Positions 48,091-60,012 of a stretch of DNA of 64,000 bases are shown one piece after another. Origin of the DNA: Terebella lapidaria (lineage: Eukaryota > Annelida > Polychaeta > Terebellida > Terebellidae); contig OX424564.1 of the NCBI GenBank assembly GCA_949152475.1, positions 32,052,165 to 32,116,164 on the forward strand, given 5' to 3'. The notes under the pieces were generated by a model. It was not told where the DNA came from. It saw nothing but the letters and a program-made list of their open reading frames with translations, and did no database searches. Position 1 is the first letter of the stretch, and every line of letters begins with the position of its first letter. A program made the translations under genes and the position numbers.

Positions 48091-50400
48091 TTGTTCCTGA
48101 GTAGCACCGTGTGGATCATGCTCAGTTTGAAGTTCAAATTCATTCACTCGCACATCAGAGAATTAAAAATTGTTTCCCTGTCTCAAAAAGGATGGAAACA
48201 TCAAAATAAAGTAGAAAGCCCGTAATTTGCCAGCAAAATGAATCGATGCGTTTTTACCGGATAGATCTAGTTTGAAATCTGAAGTTCGATAAACACCAAC
48301 TACCCGGTACCTTTAACAAATTGCCCCTCATGCTGTGCACATGCAGGGCTTGATAACTGCAATTATGGCTTTGAGGTCGAAGGTCAAACTTGACCCCGGG
48401 TTGAGTGGAGCGTAAAAAGGTCAGAGATGACGATGACCTCAATGGGTGACCCATGTTTGAATTATTGGGGGAATTATAGCACTTGTCAAATATGTGTCTG
48501 TAAACTTTTCCCGGGGATTTCCTGCACATTTTGGTGTGATATTTTCTTGATTTGTTGTCTGACCTACCGTGGTTACGAAATTATCACAGCATGAAGGTTT
48601 GAGTAATATATTTTGTCAGTGTCAGAATTCTTCAATTTATAGACAGAAGTTCCATAGCATTCCTCGAGTCTGCACTATAGGCCTGTATGGTTGTGTACTT
48701 GTTCATGCAGTTATATAATGCCTCACAAATACAATGCACTTCATGTAACAAATTCTGTGAGCATGTGAGTGTTCAGAAACACTGATACATTTCCACATTA
48801 GTTTGTAGGACACATAATGTAGCTCTTGCTCAATTTAAAACTAGCATCTTGTCATTATTGCATACCTCCCTGCAGTATGGAGGATGCATTTTGCCCACGT
48901 TCTAGCTATTTTAGAAAAATGTTTCATAAGTAATGATGATGAGCATTTAGCGAGTTCTCTAAAGTGAGGGGAAAAATGTCGAGAAGAGTGTAGGAGAACA
49001 GGTTTTAAGGGTAAGGTGCATTATAGATAGACCACCGAAAAAAATATATAACCGATAGTAATTTTTGCCAACACTTGAGAAATCGTTAAAAATCATTTGC
49101 AGTGGCCCCCTCCACTTCAACTTGGGCGGTACGAGATAGCCAAACGAGAGAGAGAAAAAAGGGGTCTGGGGAGTGAGATCGATGTTGGATTTCTTCTGAG
49201 GCAACCCAGTTCAAGTTTTGAACTTTACCTCATGCCGCTGCGAAGAGAGACTACCTAAAACTCGGCTATCGTGAGGACAGGAACATGGAAACATCTTCCG
49301 TGGGGTCTGACCTAAACACGGAACACAAGTGGAACAACTTGCAAATGGGCTGCCAGTGCGCATTAACGCCTCAATTGTCCCTCCCTTGGCTCTCGTGTGC
49401 GTTCCTGTTTTCTATCCTATCACACCTTGCTCTCTTGTATTTTGCTTCCATATTCCTTATTTATACTCTTCCCGACCTCCCCCCCCCCCACCTTCCCCCT
49501 GCCCTCTGGCTCAACTAACTTTAAGATTCAATGCGTACTCTCCCATAGATGAAAAAAAAATGTCCGCCTACTCACAACTTTAATCAGTGGGGTGAGGAAA
49601 ATTTGCTAATTTAACGGAACTGCTGTTCCACTTGGGTTCCATTCCTGCTATCGGAGGCAATAAGTGAAAAAAATTTTGCGGAAGATATGGATGTTTTACC
49701 TGGTATGATTTGTGTTCTCTTGCGGAATTCTGCGAGCATTTTTCTCCAGCCAGAAATGTGAATATTCTTCTGATTGCACTGTTGCATGCATCGCGGGTAT
49801 ATATTGTATTTCATCCCATTGTAAGGACAGTGGATTGTAGCAATTTCACATATTATTCAAGTATCTTATGGTTAATTTAAATTTCAAGTAATAGTCAAGT
49901 ATCTCAAATAGAGTGCTGTTTTTTTGCGAGTAAAAAAGTATGCAGACATTCTGGTTTCTGCACTAATTAACCAATTAGGTGAAAGAAAGCTGCACAAGAC
50001 ACCTGTAGATATTCTTGCAGTTACCATGGCAACTCAGGTAAAGTTAATTAGCAGGTCTGTGAATCAAACATTCATGTATATACCGGTAGGCATGGTTTAG
50101 TTCTACTTTGCTTTCATATCATAGTTTGAATGTGCTTAAACTATGATAATACCATCAAGGCAATTTTGCATTGTCATTGTGGTGACCTTATGATAAAACC
50201 TTATTTGTTCACAAGTCACACACACTGACCAGTGACATACATGTACGATGTATAAAACTTGACATCAACCGCCCACCGCAAATGAAACCATCTCGTCCCC
50301 ACTTCCGTTCCACTCCACCAAGTGGAGAGGTGCCTTCCTCTCGTTCATGTGGGCCGTCCTAGTCCGCGAATGGCTGGGTATTGGAGCGTCCATATACGGA

Positions 50401-50443
50401 TCACCTGCCCCCCGGAAATGGCCGCACTGTGCGGGGCAGGTGA
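50401..50443. other. 11-bp inverted repeat containing paired CAGGTG E-boxes
   Basis: TCACCTGCCCC (50401-50411) and GGGGCAGGTGA (50433-50443) are perfect reverse complements around a 21-base spacer. Each arm contains CACCTG/CAGGTG, the E-box bound by Snail/ZEB and class I bHLH factors. It lies in a GC-rich block of the intron. Confidence 0.5.
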
Positions 50444-52059
50444 CCATGGGTCAATTCGAGGCACCTTTCTCGCTCTCGTAATGCTCTCAAACTGTCCCCT
50501 TCCAGAGAAACTAGTTCAACAGTGGACTCTCCTGGCCACCCCCCAAACATAAGGAACAAAACCTGAGGGGAGAGTCGCTGCCCCAATTTCCCGTGGACAT
50601 CGGAGAGATCTGTCGCCTCGGTGTTCCGCTGGAATCAACATGGGATGCGCTGTCTGATTGGAACAGCATTTTTCACTTAACGTCTGTCCAGCCGAAAAGT
50701 TCCCGTTGAAAGTCCCGTCAACGTATTTTGACGCCGCTGCCGCTGGGCCTCTTCCCATTAGCGTCCACTGATACCCCCCCCCCCCTCACCACCACCACCG
50801 TCCAAACCCCCAGGCTTCAAAGCTTCTAGTGTGAGACCAGCTTCATTTCCAGATTCCAGATCAATCCTACCTTTCGGGGTATGTAGGGAGATTGTGGGAG
50901 AGGGGGGTATCCATGGTTACCATGCAGCCTGAGGGCAGGGATGAGCCTTGGTGATTGATGACGGGTGAATCAAAAGGGTGGGCAGGGAGGGTGACTACTT
51001 GAATTACTGTAAATTGTCAGGTTGTCCGACAGTGATCACCCTGTAAATTAGCAGAAAGCTGTCCCCAATCTGGCCAATTTTCTCCCAACTTTTTGACTCC
51101 CTCTCCTTTATATGGTAATTTCGCTAGTCAAAATTTTGTAGTTTGGATTTTGGACTATCGCTCTCAGCCAAAATGATATGAGATATCTTGCGAAATTTGG
51201 ACCGCAAAAGAATAGAAATGAATAAATTTTTTCGTAGTTCTTCAAAATGTGCAACCTCATTCTTTAAAAGGCAGTCACCAATGATTCAATCTTCAAAATA
51301 TTCCATTTGTCGGAGTCAGTCTGATCTGAAATTCAGGGGAAAAAAACCTCAAACTTCCCCCCGAATTCTACGAGAATCCCTTTTCTCGGAGAACAAATTG
51401 ACTGAATTTTGCGGGTTAATTAAGCGGAAGGATATGATTGTCTCCGGCTGGAAACCCGCGCTCTCCTAGGTATCTATTCGTGGGCCCGTCCGTCTGTCCG
51501 TCCGTCGTCTGCTCGGATTCACCACCACTTGTTACAAGTAAAGTCCATTAGGTCGCCCCTGACAGTCCACCCGAAAACGAGAAACGCCCTGGTGACTGCA
51601 AATAGAAGTCTAGTGACAATGCAACCAGGAGTGAACTCTAAGCTTATTTTGGAACTTTTGCCGGCTGGCAAATTTTAACTTCGTGTGGAGAGAACGGACG
51701 GGTTATAGCAGTAGAGATGGGCAGGATTTTGTGGGTGCATTTTGCCCTGGGGTGTGTATTTTCTGCAAACTAGGAAATATTGCAATTTTGTTCGTCGGGC
51801 TACCATGATTAACTCAGAAATGTTCAAACAACTTTCAAATCACAGTATTGGTTTCCTACACTACGATAAACAATTACCTCCTGGAACACTTTATCATTCA
51901 ATATCTTACAAACAACACAATACAAGCTCATAATCAATACCGCTACTTCAAAAGTCGAATAATGTATCTGATATAATTTGTGAAATTTCATTCAGTTGGT
52001 TCAATGCCAATCACTTCTTTATATTGTGAAAGTAACCATGTCCTCTGCTTGTGTTTCAG

Positions 52060-52132
52060 GGCTACACTCCTCTCCATCTTGCCTCAATACAAGGCCACGA
52101 GGAGGTCATCGAGCTGCTAGTTCAGGGATACA
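52060..52132 (+). CDS. sowah: SOWAH ankyrin-repeat protein, internal exon (ankyrin repeat 2)
   Basis: A 73-bp exon between the acceptor CTTGTGTTTCAG and the donor ACA|GTATGT. It encodes GYTPLHLASIQGHEEVIELL followed by VQGY, plus the first base of a Lys codon (phase 1 donor). GYTPLHLA-x-x-GH-x-x-V-x-x-L-V-x-GY is the canonical second ankyrin repeat of SOWAH proteins, and the GY at its end leads into the AD-x-x-x-RDYSG motif of the next exon. Ala to Ser and Ile-Gln replace the usual AAMH (HLAAMHGH in vertebrates), a conservative change in the helix. The reading frame follows without adjustment from 20178 and into 57116, strong evidence that the three exons belong together. Confidence 0.93.
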
Positions 52133-55100
52133 GTATGTATAGTCAGTTCCCTGTAAACCCCTTAATTTTGCGCTTCTGATATAGTATTCGTGATTTTCGC
52201 ATTTTTATTTGGACGCGAATATTTTCTTCCACAACTCATATACATGAATGTAGTTGATTTGTAAATGCAAACCCGAAATTAAACAACTGCAAAAATACCG
52301 ATATCTTGAAAATGCAAACTTAAAACGGATATGAAATTATACATGTTAAAGTGGCTCACAGTATGAATGTGGTCCTATGTGGCAAGTGGTCTTCCATGGC
52401 ATGGTTCTTTGCTTGATTAATTTCAGTTCTGAACTAAAATATACTGTGTGGTTTCCTGAGAGAAGGTGGGCTTCCATGACAGGTCATCCTTTTATCATTG
52501 GTTCTACCCTAGGATATGTCCTGATTGAGAAAGTGTAGGTATCTTTGACTTTGTCCATTAGCTACCATGGGCCAGAAGTTCAATTTCGTGCGGACATTTT
52601 GATCAGTTGATTTGTGTGACGTGCGCAAATGACAAATTGTCAATATGTGATGGAGCCCAGGCCATTTTGATTGAGTCATTCTTGATATATTTTGGCATTC
52701 CTCATAAGACTTTCCCGCATTCCAGGAATTTACGAAGCCTGACCTCTGACAGTGTCGAATTTATCGTCGACACTCAAAATTGCATAATGCCGACACAACT
52801 CTCGACTGTGTTCACATGCTGGAAAATCGGCCAAGACCTCTGACGACCCATGTCTTCCGAAGTTTGTGATCTCTTGGCCGATATGAAACACTTGCTTTTA
52901 ACATGGTCCCTTAAAAAACATTCAAATTTATAGTGTCCTTGTTGGTGACTCGCAGATTTTCCCTAATGGTATAAAATGTAAGGGAAAAAAGCATTGTTCT
53001 AAGCGCTGAACGAATTAAGAGCAACAACTCTTGATTTACATGGGTCGGGAAAAGACGTCCGTCCCATCCCGCGAAGCGAAACTCGTTCGAGCAGAGCAAA
53101 TGAATCGGTTATCAGTCCGCCCGGCCACCTTGGTGACACTGTTCGGGCAATATCCACTGACAAACGACGCGCTACTGTCAACATGTCAGTGACAGCTGTC
53201 AACCTGTGTCAAGTCGGTCGTCCAGGAGACCGGAGTAATGTCGGGAAGTGTCGCCGACACCTGGCGAAAGTGAGAGATGGTGTCCACTTTCGTCGTGTTT
53301 TGCTGTCGTGGATTCACTCTTGGGTAGTTTGATGATTTACGCTGGTCATTGTAGACATGTCCTGAGGAAGATATGTTTCATCCCTGTTTCATATATCTTA
53401 CAAGTTTTTCAACTGTCATGATATCCAGTAGACCTAGTTCCTGGTAATTGTAGACCTTTGAACAAAGAATTGTCATGCTCTATTGTTAATATTGAGGTAT
53501 CAAACAAGTTGAAAACCGGATAAATTTTGTATTCTCTATTGTTTTATTGTATTCTTGTGTTGTTTATCAGCAGAATTGATATTCAAGTGAATTGAATTAA
53601 TTTCCAGTGGTATTAGATCTACAGTATCAAGGCAGCCACCATCCGATGATTAGTATTCCTCTGCAGTTTATTTATAATTTTGCCTCACATGTGCTGGACA
53701 TAAGTTTGACCATTATTAAGTTGTCCCGACCAGGTTTTCCCTCCGTGCCCAGGAGTGGAACACGACGTGACAACTGCTCAAGCTAATAACGCCAGTCCGA
53801 CTACTTTCCTCCATATATTTTGATGGACCGGTCCCAAAATAATAATGAAAAAATCCCGTCGAAGTTACCTAAACGTACGAGCCCTCACAGTTTCCAAATT
53901 GATTTCCTACTCTCCCCAACTCTGCCACTTTTTCCCGTCCATCGCAACTGGGAGAATTTATTTTCCCCGAGCAAGAGGCCAATATGGCCCTGCTTTATTT
54001 CGCATTAATATCTTAGGTCGTTTGGCCTACTAATTGACTCGTCTAGACCCCTGCTTTGGAAGGGCTGACGAGGGGTCTACGGTCGGACCTCGAGTTCCCC
54101 TAGACGAGCTGGCCAGTCAACGCGACTGATGTAAGGGCATGATGTCGAATAATGCCCTTGCAGGGCATGACTTTGTTACCAATAAGCGACTGGAGAGTTG
54201 GCGACATTGTGAACTGCCAACGATTGGTTACAGTTGGCTGTCAGCCTTAAATCTCTCACATGAATCGTCGGGGGTTGGTGCCGCTGCCCTCCTCTCACAT
54301 CTTATGGCGGACAGGACACAAATCAAAGTGCTGGGTGTGATGGCATGACTGGAGGAGACCAAACACATGGCCAAAGGATTCAGTGAGAGGTTCCCAGTAG
54401 ATGAACTGGTCCATGCTGGAATTAAGCGTTTGCAGTTTCTTTTCTTGTAGGGGCTGAGGGTGGAAGAGCACCTTGAGTCACCTAAAGTTAGCACTTTGCA
54501 AGCACGTTCAGAATGACTTCAGTCCTTGCTCTGGCCGAGTGTGGCACACGAGGTGGATGAGTCGCAACTAGCAAGGTCAAGAGTTCCCTGGGAGGTGCCC
54601 ACTCCGAACATACCAGTAGCTGACTCCCGGTCATGGACTCTGTCGGCATCTCAGGGCGAGGTTCTGATGTCCAAGACGGCGTCACCGCCGGTTCCCAAAG
54701 GAATGGACGAAGACCAACAGAGGCAGCACATTAGGCAGTTTGCTTTCTTTTAAAGAAGCCCTGGTGTGCCTGATTGAGTTGGTTTTGTCCTCATGGGGCC
54801 AGGGGGAGGGAGGAGAGGTGGAACGGGGGTCGGGTGAAAGTGATCCGTTGGCATGTTGGTCACGTCTACCGGCACCCCGACAGGATTTCAACGCTTTATG
54901 GCCAGTCTTATGCCCATTCAATAAGTGGCAGGGGGTTTTACCCACGTGGCTTGAGGCTCATGGTGAAAAGTCCGACTCAGGGTGTGGATTGACATGCTGG
55001 GGATCTTTGGGGGGGTTCTTTCTGTAGATGGTAGACTCCAGTATTGGAATGTGTATTGGGTGCTGAGCTTTAGGGGGTGTCGGCGATGCAATCCCGGGAA

Positions 55101-57115
55101 TCCCTCGGGAGTGCTACCGCCGTCGTCCTCGCCACAAACTCCTTTCGTAGTCCAGCATCACACCTCTTCTTGCCGAGGAGCTTTGTCCCGTCCATCCTGT
55201 CACGACTGGAAATTCCACCCCCTCTGCGCTCAGCGTCCGTCTTAGCCAGTGCCAACACTCAGACGACGGACGGCCATTCGGACGGTTTTGATTAAAGCGC
55301 CAGCATTGCCCCCAGTCGTGGCCGCCAATTAGCCCGCAAGAAGCTCGGATCATTTCGCCGACGAGTAATGCCCCGTTAGTGACAACCCGGTAATCACGCG
55401 AACAAAAGGAATTGCACCCTGCCCTGTAATATTTGCTGCGGAGGTCGCCCCACTCGCAACGTCTTGCTTCAACGTTGCCAAGAAAGAACCCAGCGGAGAC
55501 CTTTGGAATCGTAATTGAGTGTTTTGTCCAAGATTTGTAGTGAACGCAGCGAAAACATTCAATTTGAGTCCACTCGCTTGATTGGTCGGTGACGGGCGAA
55601 CGTTCAATCTTTAGATAATTATAAGGCACGGTCACAGACGGGGACGCGGTAATGCCTTGCAGGGTCAATAAACAGTAGTCTACTCTGCTCCGGTGAAGTC
55701 GCTTTATTGTAGTTTGCCTGGAGAACACGACTTTTCTCCCGTGTTTACTATGCAAGTGTGGGCTTTTTCCAAGTCGTTAGAGACAATTTGCTGAGATACC
55801 TGCGGAGGTATTAGCCGAATGAACGTTGACATACATTGTCTGGGAATTGTCTGTTAAAGGATGCTTAACGCATGTAAATGGTAGTCTTTCAAGTTGAGCA
55901 AAATACCCTTTTATTGGTTTAGTTCGCTGCTGTAAATTGTTCTCGTTGAGTAATAGACGATTCAAATATATTGCTGCTAGATACATATATGAATTTCATG
56001 CCCTAGAAACAACGAAGTTATTTCCAATGATGTATAATGGTGTCCATATTCACACAGTTGGAAAAAAAATTTCTTCATTTTCTCGATACATTCTCGAGCA
56101 TTGATATTCCTGTAAGGTTGGGTTGAAAAACAGATAAGCCATTGTGAAAAGTGCATGGAATTTTGTGTCACCAAATCTTCTTGGATACTTCAAGACTCTG
56201 GAATTTGGCCGTTTTGCCCAAGCGGCTCTTGTCCAAATTTGAAACAGAAGAAAAATACCTTGAAGAATCTGACTTTCCCACTTGATAATCTCGGTGACTT
56301 CAAATCTCAAGAAAGAAAGATGACGAGAGAAACCAAAAATCATTACCTTCAAAAATGCAGGGTTTCGCTAGGAAAAAGTAAAATAAAATGCAAAGTTCAA
56401 GGGTCAATTGATTCCTGAAATCCACCGCGAAAAACGCTGGACATTTCCGACGACGACGCAGATCTGGAATTCATGGAATTAACCCGTCGTGTCGATCGAT
56501 TTGATTACTGCTGACCCGAGGTCATGTGACCCAGGTGGAAAAGGTCCGCACTGATTGTTTCATCGCAGGGTATTCCTCGGGAAACGGCGACACACTGCGA
56601 CTGATCAATAGGTCTGCAAGGTCTCGTAGTTGCGAATTTTAAGTCAGCGAAGGCAGCAGCACTCAATTTGTCAGGCTTTAAGTTGTCACCGGGGGTTTTT
56701 ACTCAGGCAATGTTCGGAATATGTTGTCAGTTTCCTTTTTGTTTTCGGTCAGTAAGTCGGTTTCGCTGGTCATCAAGGTGTGTGGAATTCTATTTGAAAA
56801 ATTATAATTTTTTTACATGTTGGAGAAGGGAGGAATTTCCGGAATATCTTTCAGTGAAGAATGGTTGTGAATATTGATGGTATCAAATTTCTGGAAAGTT
56901 TCCATGAGATACATAAATTCATATGGATTGTACCTTCTACTGTAACATGTCATCATTTTAATGATATTCTGGCCTGTATCAATCGGAACTAAATATGACA
57001 TATAGCTTCGTAGATCTCCCGTCAGTGGTACCAATGAAATTTTGTGAAAAATAAAATATTTGTCCAAAATAATTGTAAAAATGAACTACACTGAATATAT
57101 TTTCCTCCTTTGCAG
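52133..57115 (+). other. sowah: SOWAH intron (4,983 bp, phase 1)
   Basis: Donor GTATGT and acceptor CTCCTTTGCAG. It contains no coding exon I can support. A 213-codon minus-strand frame at 55114-55755 is the longest in the window, but it has no recognisable domain and no splice context. GC-richer unique blocks lie at 53040-53290, 53700-54130 and 54480-55760. The nested palindromes at 54034-54120 are described separately. Confidence 0.85.
54034..54120. other. Nested or alternative palindromes in the last SOWAH intron
   Basis: Arms pair as TTGAC (54034-54038) with GTCAA (54116-54120), CTCGTCTAG (54038-54046) with CTAGACGAG (54100-54108), and TAGACCCCT (54044-54052) with AGGGGTCTA (54071-54079). 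The second and third stems overlap by three bases, so they are partly alternative. Function unknown. Confidence 0.5.
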
Positions 57116-57399
57116 AAGCAGACCCGGACATTCGAGACTACAGCGGTCGAAAACCGAAGCAGTACCTCAAACATTCCGCATCGTCTCGCTCCCAACGTAA
57201 GCATTCCATGCCCGACCTTGACCTTGACTTGACCACCTCTCCAAGGTCACCCGACTATCACCATAGCAACCACGCTAACTCACCCAATGGCACGCACGTG
57301 CGCATGCGCTTTTTCTCGCGGCAGCCGTCGCAAAAATCCATCGTCATCAAGCATTTGTCGTTAAACGACCTAAGTGAATATGCCGGATCTGATGCTTGA
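57116..57399 (+). CDS. sowah: SOWAH ankyrin-repeat protein, terminal exon and C-terminal tail
   Basis: This exon starts after CCTTTGCAG with two bases completing the split Lys codon and runs open to TGA at 57397-57399. It opens with ADPDIRDYSGRKPKQYL, the third, partial ankyrin repeat; the RDYSG(K/R)K...QYL string is diagnostic for SOWAH. A tail of about 75 residues follows. It has a basic/Ser segment with RKHSMPDL (a plausible basophilic-kinase or 14-3-3 site), an acidic DLDLDL run, a Ser/Asn/His-rich stretch, and a final basic-hydrophobic segment ending LSLNDLSEYAGSDA. A GT inside CAACGTAAGC near 57195 mimics a donor, but the frame stays open and protein-like past it, so I read through. The three exons total 450 bp including the stop. 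Confidence 0.92.
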
Positions 57400-58054
57400 T
57401 TTTCATTGGCCGCTTCTCTAGTCATGTGATCGTATACAAAAGTCAAATTTTGTGCTCATTTGATGAATAGTTTTAATTAATCACTCAAATGTAGAAATTG
57501 TCGAAATAATTCGGCCAGAGTTTGAAGCATGCTTGCTATATGCGTCTGGATTTGTTTAGCTACAAATGCTTGGTGCTTTACTAATCTGTACTAAAGTGTT
57601 GATTTCATAACATCACCATGTACACTAACTATGATTCTTGCACATGATTGTATTAACGTGCTAATTTTGCCTTAGTTAACATCCTAACTTTGCTGAGACT
57701 AGTACTAGTATGCTATTGTTGCTCATTAAATTTTTATGATATTCTGCTATGTCAATGCTAAGTGCAACTTGCTTCTATTTATCATGAATATCAGATATTA
57801 TATTTATTTGCAATGCAAGTGTCAAAGCTTATGTCAACAAATAGTTAGTAATATTTATTCATGTATATTTGCATATTCATCAGTTTTATCAATTTCTATA
57901 TTCTTTATCTCACCTTAAAAAATATATTGTTTATGTTATTTTCTTCAACAACAATGAAGTTTGAATACCTTAAAATTTTAGCAATTCACAGATGCATACA
58001 GTGTCGAATCTGACAACATAATTTGATGCCAAACGATTCTAATGATATAGTCTA

Positions 58055-58060
58055 AATAAA
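58055..58060 (+). terminator. Candidate poly(A) signal AATAAA for SOWAH
   Basis: First clear AATAAA noted downstream of the stop (656 bp after it), followed by T-rich sequence (CAATCTTTTATT). A 3' UTR of about 0.7 kb would be ordinary. Confidence 0.4.
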
Positions 58061-58219
58061 GTACATATCAATCTTTTATTATCATGAATACCCATGATAT
58101 TTCATAAATTAAACATGTTAATATTACTTATAATCTGCTTTTGATATCAGCAAAAAAAACTGTTTCACTCTGAACTGCACCGAAATATTTACTTGTACCC
58201 TGTAGCCCTCGTCTACAAG

Positions 58220-58225
58220 AATAAA
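58220..58225 (+). terminator. Alternative poly(A) signal AATAAA
   Basis: AATAAA followed by a T-rich stretch (CAATTCTTTTATCC) about 165 bp beyond the first candidate. Either or both could be used. Confidence 0.3.
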
Positions 58226-59989
58226 TCACAATTCTTTTATCCATATTGACAATATTCCTAAGAATTTACAAACTGAGGGCCATGTTTGCCCAAGAGTGTG
58301 AACTACCATAAGTATGATGAATATGAATTCCTTACCTACATTTTCGTTGGAAAAGTGCTGTGAGAAATGGATTATGAATTCTCAGACACTGTTCTTCTCT
58401 GATTCTGCTTGTTGCCAGTTCTTTTATCAGGTGCATGCATGAGTCAATTCAGGCAAAATTCCGAGTAAAAAGTGAGATTTTTTCCATGTTGAACAAGCAT
58501 CTAAACATGATAAAACAGTGATAGATACAAGAATTCATATCCTAGTTTGCCTGTCCTAGTTCTATATATTAAATGTATTCACAGAAATAAGCATTACATG
58601 TACATATCTTTTTGTGCCTGAAAATATTTTTTTTCGGTATTGTGAGTTCATATGCCCATAAATTTACTGAAATCTGTGTAATTTTTGCAAGAATTTCAAA
58701 GAGGCATGAAATTGTATCAGCTTATTTAGATACTGTAACTTATTGAGCATTCGTTTCTCCCAGTCCGATCAACGGATTCAAAATATTCTGAGACATTGAT
58801 AATAAATAATATGTCATTCTGACCTTTCATTGCATTCACTTTGATTTGCCTGAAATTCAACCACAAATAATGAATATTTTCATGCTTACTGCCTACCGGT
58901 ACATAGATTTCATATCATTGCGGCCAGAAGTGGAGACCGATTGAAGGAAGTAGCAGAATCACATAGAATAAAATCATGTGATTTCTGCAAGAAAAGAATG
59001 CTTTTATTAATCAGAATTGTGGTTTGCAGAGGTGAACAATCTTATAATATTCAAGTATTCATTGTTGGGTCAGTATCAAAGGTTTCTAATGTGTTAACAT
59101 GCTATAATTTTCACTGTCAGATTTTGTAATATGCATGCATGATATTCTGTTTCCAAAAAAGTAGTTCCAAAAAAATATTCTAGTCAAATATCTGAATCGG
59201 GTGCAAAATACACAGAAATAGTTTTACGTTGTTTCTATGACTTGCCATGACATATAATGTATTATGTATCATGGACTGTATTTAACAGACAATTTACAAA
59301 AATAAAAATATATATGTATATCTGATTGGATGATACATGTACATCCTGTTGTATACATGATGTATACTGATAATACTGTTGTATTCGGAACAGTCCTCAT
59401 GCAGGGATCAGGGAAAGATGTGGCATCGTTTTTGACTGACATCGTAGAAGTCAAGTAATATATTCAGATTCATCACAATATTAAGTTAAGATTTCATTTT
59501 TGCCACTACAATGAAACCCCAGCACTACATTAGTAATTTTGCAAATTTTCTTTGATTTCTATATTCATACAATGTAGATATTTGGAAGAATATTTTTACA
59601 GCATCGACAAGAAATCCAAAAAGGGGTAATGAAAAAATAAAATGCACTCAGAAGGTATTGTGTCCCTCGAACAAAGTTTTTATTGAAATGATTCAAATCA
59701 TGATCAAAATCACTAGGCAATTTGTTTAATGAATTAGGAAAGAAACTCGAAAATCTCCTATCATTTTGTGTATTAACTTTGAGATGACTTCAACACTCCG
59801 AGGCCAACAATCTGCGTTAATGGCGACATTTTCGTCCTTGCATTGGCATCAATCCCGGGAACCGCTACTCAATTACACTCAAATCGGCAGTCGGACAATA
59901 GCATTAGAGACCTCCCTAATCTCGTTACTCGGCTGAGGACCTTCCGATGTCCTTACAAGATTACTTACCCGGGTTCTCGAAACCTTCGT

Positions 59990-60012
59990 CCCCCCCCCCC
60001 CCCCCCCCCCCC
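59990..60012 (+). repeat. C23 homopolymer
   Basis: Twenty-three consecutive C after AACCTTCGT. It is the longest G/C homopolymer in the window and prone to length error. Confidence 0.85.

Larger units (their letters stand above)
20179..52059 (+). other. sowah: SOWAH intron (31,881 bp, phase 0) hosting two 6.5-kb elements
   Basis: Donor GTGAGT at 20179 and acceptor TTGTGTTTCAG ending at 52059 join TCG and GGC codons in frame, giving ...VNSRS-GYTPLHLA... as expected for the family. About 13.1 kb of the intron (41%) is the pair of identical TIR elements. The remainder is non-coding sequence with GC-richer islands at about 27430-27640, 28370-32800, 46480-46680 and 50270-50770. No other exon of this or any other gene could be supported inside it. 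Confidence 0.85.
45956..52059. other. 3' part of the large SOWAH intron, no exon seen
   Basis: No supportable coding exon up to the acceptor at 52059. It includes a GC-rich CCAAT-flanked island (46482-46689), a cluster of TGAGTCA motifs (47790-48090), and a GC-richer block with an inverted E-box pair (50270-50770). A short CCGT microsatellite lies near 51485. Other sequence is AT-rich and unremarkable. Confidence 0.55.

Noticed and set aside
55114..55755. 213-codon open frame on the minus strand, the longest in the window
   Set aside because: No recognisable domain, biased toward Arg, Ser, Cys and Trp as expected of a chance frame in GC-rich DNA, overlapped by other frames, and inside the SOWAH intron without supporting splice context.
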